This document shows, piece after piece, positions 60,298 to 64,000 of a DNA stretch of 64,000 nt. This DNA is from Prolixibacteraceae bacterium (lineage in GTDB: Bacteria; Bacteroidota; Bacteroidia; Bacteroidales; Prolixibacteraceae), in contig JAQUIJ010000001.1 in assembly GCA_028683385.1 (NCBI GenBank), positions 434,001-498,000 on the forward strand, read 5' to 3'. A model generated the notes under the pieces. That model saw only the letters and a program-made list of their open reading frames with translations, did not search any database and was not told the DNA's origin. The position numbers and the translations under genes were made by a program. The first letter of the stretch is position 1. Every line of letters starts with the position of its first letter.

Positions 60298-63162
60298 ATG
60301 GCAAGCGATAAATTTGTAATGCGCCACATTGGTCCGCGCGATCATGAAATTCAGGAAATGCTCGAAACATTGGGCGTTTCAACATTAGATGAATTGATTA
60401 GCCAGACGGTTCCTGAAAATATCAGGTTAAAAAAACCGCTCAATCTGGAAGACGGTTTGACTGAACGTCAGTATTTCCGGAAAATTCTGGCACTGGCCTC
60501 AAAAAATAAAGTTTACAATACCTACATCGGAATGGGTTATTACGACACCATTACCCCCGCCGTAATTCTCCGGAATGTGTTGGAAAACCCGGTATGGTAC
60601 ACCAGTTATACGCCATATCAGGCTGAAATTTCGCAGGGAAGGCTCGAAGCATTGCTGAATTTCCAGACGATGGTTTGCGAATTGACCGGTATGGAACTGG
60701 CCAATGCCTCGCTGCTCGACGAAGCAACTGCGGCAGCCGAAGCCATGGTGATGATGCACAACTCTCGTTCGCGCGCTAAAGCAAAAGCCGATGCGAATGT
60801 GGTTTGGGTCGACGAGAAAGTATGGCCTCAAACACTGGATGTGCTTATCACACGGGCCAATCCACTTGGAATTGAGTTAAAAATAGCCGACTGGAAAAAC
60901 TTCGAACTCAATGAAAATACGTTTGGAGTCATTGTTCAGTATCCCAATTCAGATGGACAAATTGTTGATTATACGTCGCTGGTAAAATCCGCCCACGAAA
61001 ATGAAATATTTGTTTCGGTAGCTGCTGACTTGCTGAGCTTGTCGATCCTGACTCCTCCGGGAGAATGGGGCGCCGATATTGTTTTCGGAACATCTCAACG
61101 TTTTGGTATCCCGATGGGTTACGGTGGGCCACATGCTGCTTTCTTTGCTTCGAAAGATGCTTTCAAACGCACCATGCCGGGTCGTATTATCGGAGTTTCA
61201 AAAGATGCACTTGGCAACCGCGCTTTGCGCATGGCTTTGCAAACCCGCGAGCAGCATATCAAACGCGAAAAAGCGACCTCCAACATCTGTACTTCGCAGG
61301 CTTTGTTGTCGAATATGGCCGGATTCTATGCCGTTTATCATGGACCGGAAGGCATCAAACAAATTGCCACACGCATTCATTGTATAGCCGCTTTGCTCGA
61401 AAAAGAAATTTCAGCTTTGGGATATGCGCAAGTGAATTCCACTTATTTCGATACCATTCGGTTTGCACTACCACGCCACGTAAAACACGAAGATATTGAG
61501 TGGCTTTCGCTCGAACTGGAAATGAACTTCCGCTATTTCGAAAATGGCGAAGTGGGTTTGAGCATTGACGAAACCACGAACCTCGACGACATCAACTGGA
61601 TTATTGAAGTATTTGCCAAAGCCGCCAATAAACCTTTTGGAAAAGTAACAGCTTATCCGGCTATTTGCTCTATTCAGACTGAATTCCTGAGAACCTCGGC
61701 TTTCATGCAACAGGAAGTGTTCAACAAATACCGCTCTGAAACCGAAATGCTTCGTTACATCAAGAAGCTGGAGCACAAAGATATTTCGCTCACGCATTCC
61801 ATGATTCCTCTTGGATCGTGCACCATGAAACTGAATGCTGCCACTGAAATGCTGCCGCTAAGCTGGATTGAATTTAATGGCATTCACCCGTTTGTTCCGA
61901 AAAATCAAGCTCGTGGCTACCACGAAATGATGGAAGAACTGCGTCGCGATTTGGCCGAAATTACTGGGTTTGCTGATGTCAGCCTTCAGCCTAATTCGGG
62001 AGCAGCAGGCGAATACGCCGGGTTGATGGTCATTCGTCAATACCACATCAGCCGTGGCGACGAACACCGTAACGTGGTGTTGATTCCTTCATCGGCTCAC
62101 GGAACCAACCCTGCCAGCGCTGTTATGGCCGGCATGAAAGTGGTGGTTACGCCTTGCGACGAACGCGGAAACATCGATGTGGAAGCTTTGCGCCTGAAAG
62201 CCGAAGAATTTAAAGATACGCTGTCGTGTTTCATGGTAACTTATCCATCGACTCACGGAGTTTACGAATCGTCGATTACTGAATTGTGCGAGATTATTCA
62301 CTCTAACGGCGGTCAGGTTTACATGGACGGCGCCAACATGAATGCCCAGGTTGGATTGACCAATCCAAGTCGAATTGGAGCTGATGTTTGTCACCTGAAT
62401 TTGCACAAAACATTTGCTATTCCTCACGGAGGTGGTGGCCCTGGCGTTGGACCGATCTGTGTTGCCGCCCATTTGGTAGAATTCCTGCCTTCACATCCGG
62501 TCATGAACAACGGACATGTTGGAATTACAGCAGTTTCGGCTGCTCCCTGGGGAAGCGCTTCGGTATTGCCAATTACCTACGGATACATCAAAATGCTGGG
62601 TGCCGACGGTTTAAAACGGGCTTCAGAAATTGCTATCCTGAATGCCAATTACATTGCCAATGCGTTGAAAGACAACTACGGAGTTTTATATACCGGCGAA
62701 AATGGCCGCTGTGCCCACGAAATGATTCTGGAATGCCGTCACCTGAAAGCCGCTTCAGGAATTTCGGAAACCGATATTTCGAAACGATTAATGGATTATG
62801 GCTTCCACGCTCCTACCCTTTCGTTCCCGGTTCATGGAACGCTGATGGTTGAACCAACAGAAAGCGAATCGAAGCAAGAACTCGATCGTTTCATTGAAGC
62901 GCTGACCGGTATTTTCAACGAAATTCAGGCTGTGGCCTCTGGAGAACTCGATAAGGAAGACAATCCGCTTAAAAATGCGCCGCATACTTCAAGCGTGGTA
63001 ACAGCCGACGACTGGAACCATTCGTACAGCCGCCAGACAGCCGTTTTCCCATTGGAATGGCTAAAGGAAAACAAATACTGGCCACCAGTTGGCCGTGTTG
63101 ACGATGCCTTTGGCGACCGCAACCTGGTTTGCACCTGCGAGCCGATTGAGAACTACAAATAA
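60298..63162 (+). CDS. gcvP: Glycine dehydrogenase (decarboxylating), P protein
   Basis: A 954-residue single-chain P protein of the glycine cleavage system. The N-terminal half begins FVMRHIGPRDHEIQEMLETLG and contains YTPYQAEISQGRLEALLNFQ; the C-terminal half contains the PLP lysine in HLNLHKTFAIPHGGGGPG. It decarboxylates glycine and transfers the aminomethyl group to the lipoamide of the H protein. The Bacteroidota form is a single fused chain, as here. The T and H protein genes are not adjacent. No glycine riboswitch was seen upstream. Confidence 0.97.
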   Translation: MASDKFVMRHIGPRDHEIQEMLETLGVSTLDELISQTVPENIRLKKPLNLEDGLTERQYFRKILALASKNKVYNTYIGMGYYDTITPAVILRNVLENPVWYTSYTPYQAEISQGRLEALLNFQTMVCELTGMELANASLLDEATAAAEAMVMMHNSRSRAKAKADANVVWVDEKVWPQTLDVLITRANPLGIELKIADWKNFELNENTFGVIVQYPNSDGQIVDYTSLVKSAHENEIFVSVAADLLSLSILTPPGEWGADIVFGTSQRFGIPMGYGGPHAAFFASKDAFKRTMPGRIIGVSKDALGNRALRMALQTREQHIKREKATSNICTSQALLSNMAGFYAVYHGPEGIKQIATRIHCIAALLEKEISALGYAQVNSTYFDTIRFALPRHVKHEDIEWLSLELEMNFRYFENGEVGLSIDETTNLDDINWIIEVFAKAANKPFGKVTAYPAICSIQTEFLRTSAFMQQEVFNKYRSETEMLRYIKKLEHKDISLTHSMIPLGSCTMKLNAATEMLPLSWIEFNGIHPFVPKNQARGYHEMMEELRRDLAEITGFADVSLQPNSGAAGEYAGLMVIRQYHISRGDEHRNVVLIPSSAHGTNPASAVMAGMKVVVTPCDERGNIDVEALRLKAEEFKDTLSCFMVTYPSTHGVYESSITELCEIIHSNGGQVYMDGANMNAQVGLTNPSRIGADVCHLNLHKTFAIPHGGGGPGVGPICVAAHLVEFLPSHPVMNNGHVGITAVSAAPWGSASVLPITYGYIKMLGADGLKRASEIAILNANYIANALKDNYGVLYTGENGRCAHEMILECRHLKAASGISETDISKRLMDYGFHAPTLSFPVHGTLMVEPTESESKQELDRFIEALTGIFNEIQAVASGELDKEDNPLKNAPHTSSVVTADDWNHSYSRQTAVFPLEWLKENKYWPPVGRVDDAFGDRNLVCTCEPIENYK

Positions 63163-63190
63163 GAAGAGAATTAGTTTTCAAAATATTTTT

Positions 63191-63229
63191 AGTGAGGGTT
63201 TCACTTCGAGTGAAGCCCTCACTTTTTTT
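63191..63229 (+). terminator. Intrinsic terminator of gcvP
   Basis: AGTGAGGG and CCCTCACT outer arms with TTCACT/AGTGAA inner arms around a TCG loop, followed by seven T residues (63223-63229). It starts 29 bases after the gcvP stop codon. Confidence 0.9.
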
Positions 63230-63326
63230 CGCCTAGCAAACGATATCCTTGCTTAAAATTACTGCCTTACCCAACCGGGAAATGATTTGTTTTAATTTAT
63301 GTATTTTTAGAAATAAAAATCTAATC

Positions 63327-64000
63327 ATGAGTGTAGATGGTGTCCCTAGAATTTTGTATAAGTATAGGTCTTTTCAAGAGAAAGTAATTAAAAATGAAAG
63401 ATTTCAAAGAGATGCACTAATTAAGGGAGAGTTGTATTTTGCAGGTTATGAACAACTTAATGATCCATTTGATCTTCAAATCAGGAAGAAAATAGAGAAC
63501 TTACCTAAAGAGGATAAGATAATGAATATACTTTTTCATTTGGCAAAGGCAGATGGATCCAAAAGCTTTGCTTTACTTTGGCAAGAGGCTAAAAATATTC
63601 ACGAAGAAAATTTAAAAGAAGGTCCAGATACCTATAAAAAAAGATCAATTGAAGCAATAAAAATACAAAACACCAAAATAAAAAGGGGAATTTTTTGTTT
63701 GTGTGAAAAGAATAATGACATTTTAATGTGGTCTCACTACGGTAATTCAAATCAAGGATTTTGCGTTGGATACAATACACAAAAGCTAACTAATTTTATG
63801 CAAAATAATTATGATCTATTAGGAATCTTGAAAATCAAATATTTCAGTGAATACCCTGAATATAGAAGTTCTTTTGCCTCCAAAAGGATAGATGAAATGC
63901 TTAATAACCTCACTTCAAAATCAATTATTTGGTCATACGAAAAAGAATGGAGATTGGTCATTCATAACCAAACAAGTATAGCAATTGATATTCCTAATGA
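63327..64000 (+). CDS. DUF2971 protein, 3'-truncated by the window edge
   Basis: An open frame from ATG 63327 to the end of the window without a stop (224 codons visible). The N-terminus reads ILYKYRSFQEKVIKNERFQ and LYFAGYEQLNDPFD, followed by CLCEKNNDILMWSHYGNSNQ, GFCVGYNT and IIWSYEKEWRLVIHN. These are the typical KYRS, LNDPFD, WSHY and YEKEWRL motifs of DUF2971. The function is unknown; members often occur in variable genome regions. Base composition here is more AT-rich than the neighbouring gcvP, which is compatible with horizontal acquisition, although not measured. Confidence 0.85.
   Translation, partial: MSVDGVPRILYKYRSFQEKVIKNERFQRDALIKGELYFAGYEQLNDPFDLQIRKKIENLPKEDKIMNILFHLAKADGSKSFALLWQEAKNIHEENLKEGPDTYKKRSIEAIKIQNTKIKRGIFCLCEKNNDILMWSHYGNSNQGFCVGYNTQKLTNFMQNNYDLLGILKIKYFSEYPEYRSSFASKRIDEMLNNLTSKSIIWSYEKEWRLVIHNQTSIAIDIPN

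Noticed and set aside
1-64000. tRNA, rRNA, CRISPR array or intact insertion sequence
   Set aside because: None was recognised by eye on either strand; repeats present are short palindromes without regular spacing or transposase genes.

Overview
The window is a chromosomal segment of a Bacteroidota bacterium, most likely from the Bacteroidia (a Marinilabiliales/Prolixibacteraceae-like organism would fit, but the lineage is inferred). The evidence is a 2,525-residue SprA of the type IX secretion system, a LytS/LytTR regulatory pair, a DUF4294 protein, a predicted YbhGFSR-type efflux operon with many lipoproteins, weak Shine-Dalgarno signals, and promoters of the Bacteroidota TTG-N19/20-TAnnTTTG type. 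No rRNA, tRNA, CRISPR array, intact insertion sequence or prophage was seen.

Layout. 1-7 kb: the 3' part of a CPA2 cation/proton antiporter, then a minus-strand cluster of histidine kinase, ACE-like lipoprotein metallopeptidase and LytTR regulator, and two small proteins. 7.2-14.6 kb: a complete minus-strand trpEGDCFBA operon. Its 400-base leader encodes two tandem Trp-rich leader peptides, each followed by an intrinsic terminator, so the operon appears to be controlled by two attenuators in series. 14.7-24 kb: pdxA-ruvA-sprA on the minus strand. 24-33 kb: a lipoprotein with a DUF1080 domain, a 33-residue Lys-rich protein, and a seven-gene plus-strand efflux operon (TetR, TolC, HlyD, two ABC ATPases, two ABC-2 permeases) with two matching TetR-type operators around a good promoter. 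33-41 kb: an FMN-binding protein diverging from an alkaline-phosphatase-fold protein that seems to have lost its active site, then SUI1, a racemase-like protein lacking both catalytic cysteines, a serine hydrolase, a low-molecular-weight tyrosine phosphatase, a LuxR-type regulator and an exported 1-Cys peroxiredoxin. 41.4-45.1 kb: a compact four-gene operon of papain-like protease, M19 dipeptidase-like protein, membrane protein and helical protein, of unknown role. 45-64 kb: mostly housekeeping genes (rlmN, a split ThrE exporter, ispE, a YitT transporter, an M23 peptidase, a TrmH-type methyltransferase, arginine deiminase, a polyprenyl glycosylphosphotransferase, pcm, an MBL hydrolase, gcvP), ending in a truncated DUF2971 gene at the right edge.

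A striking property is the filling of short operon junctions by imperfect palindromic repeats from several unrelated families. Five of the six trp junctions and most efflux-operon junctions carry one. Coordinates of coding regions were checked against start and stop codons. Domain assignments come from recognising motifs by eye; no database search was possible.
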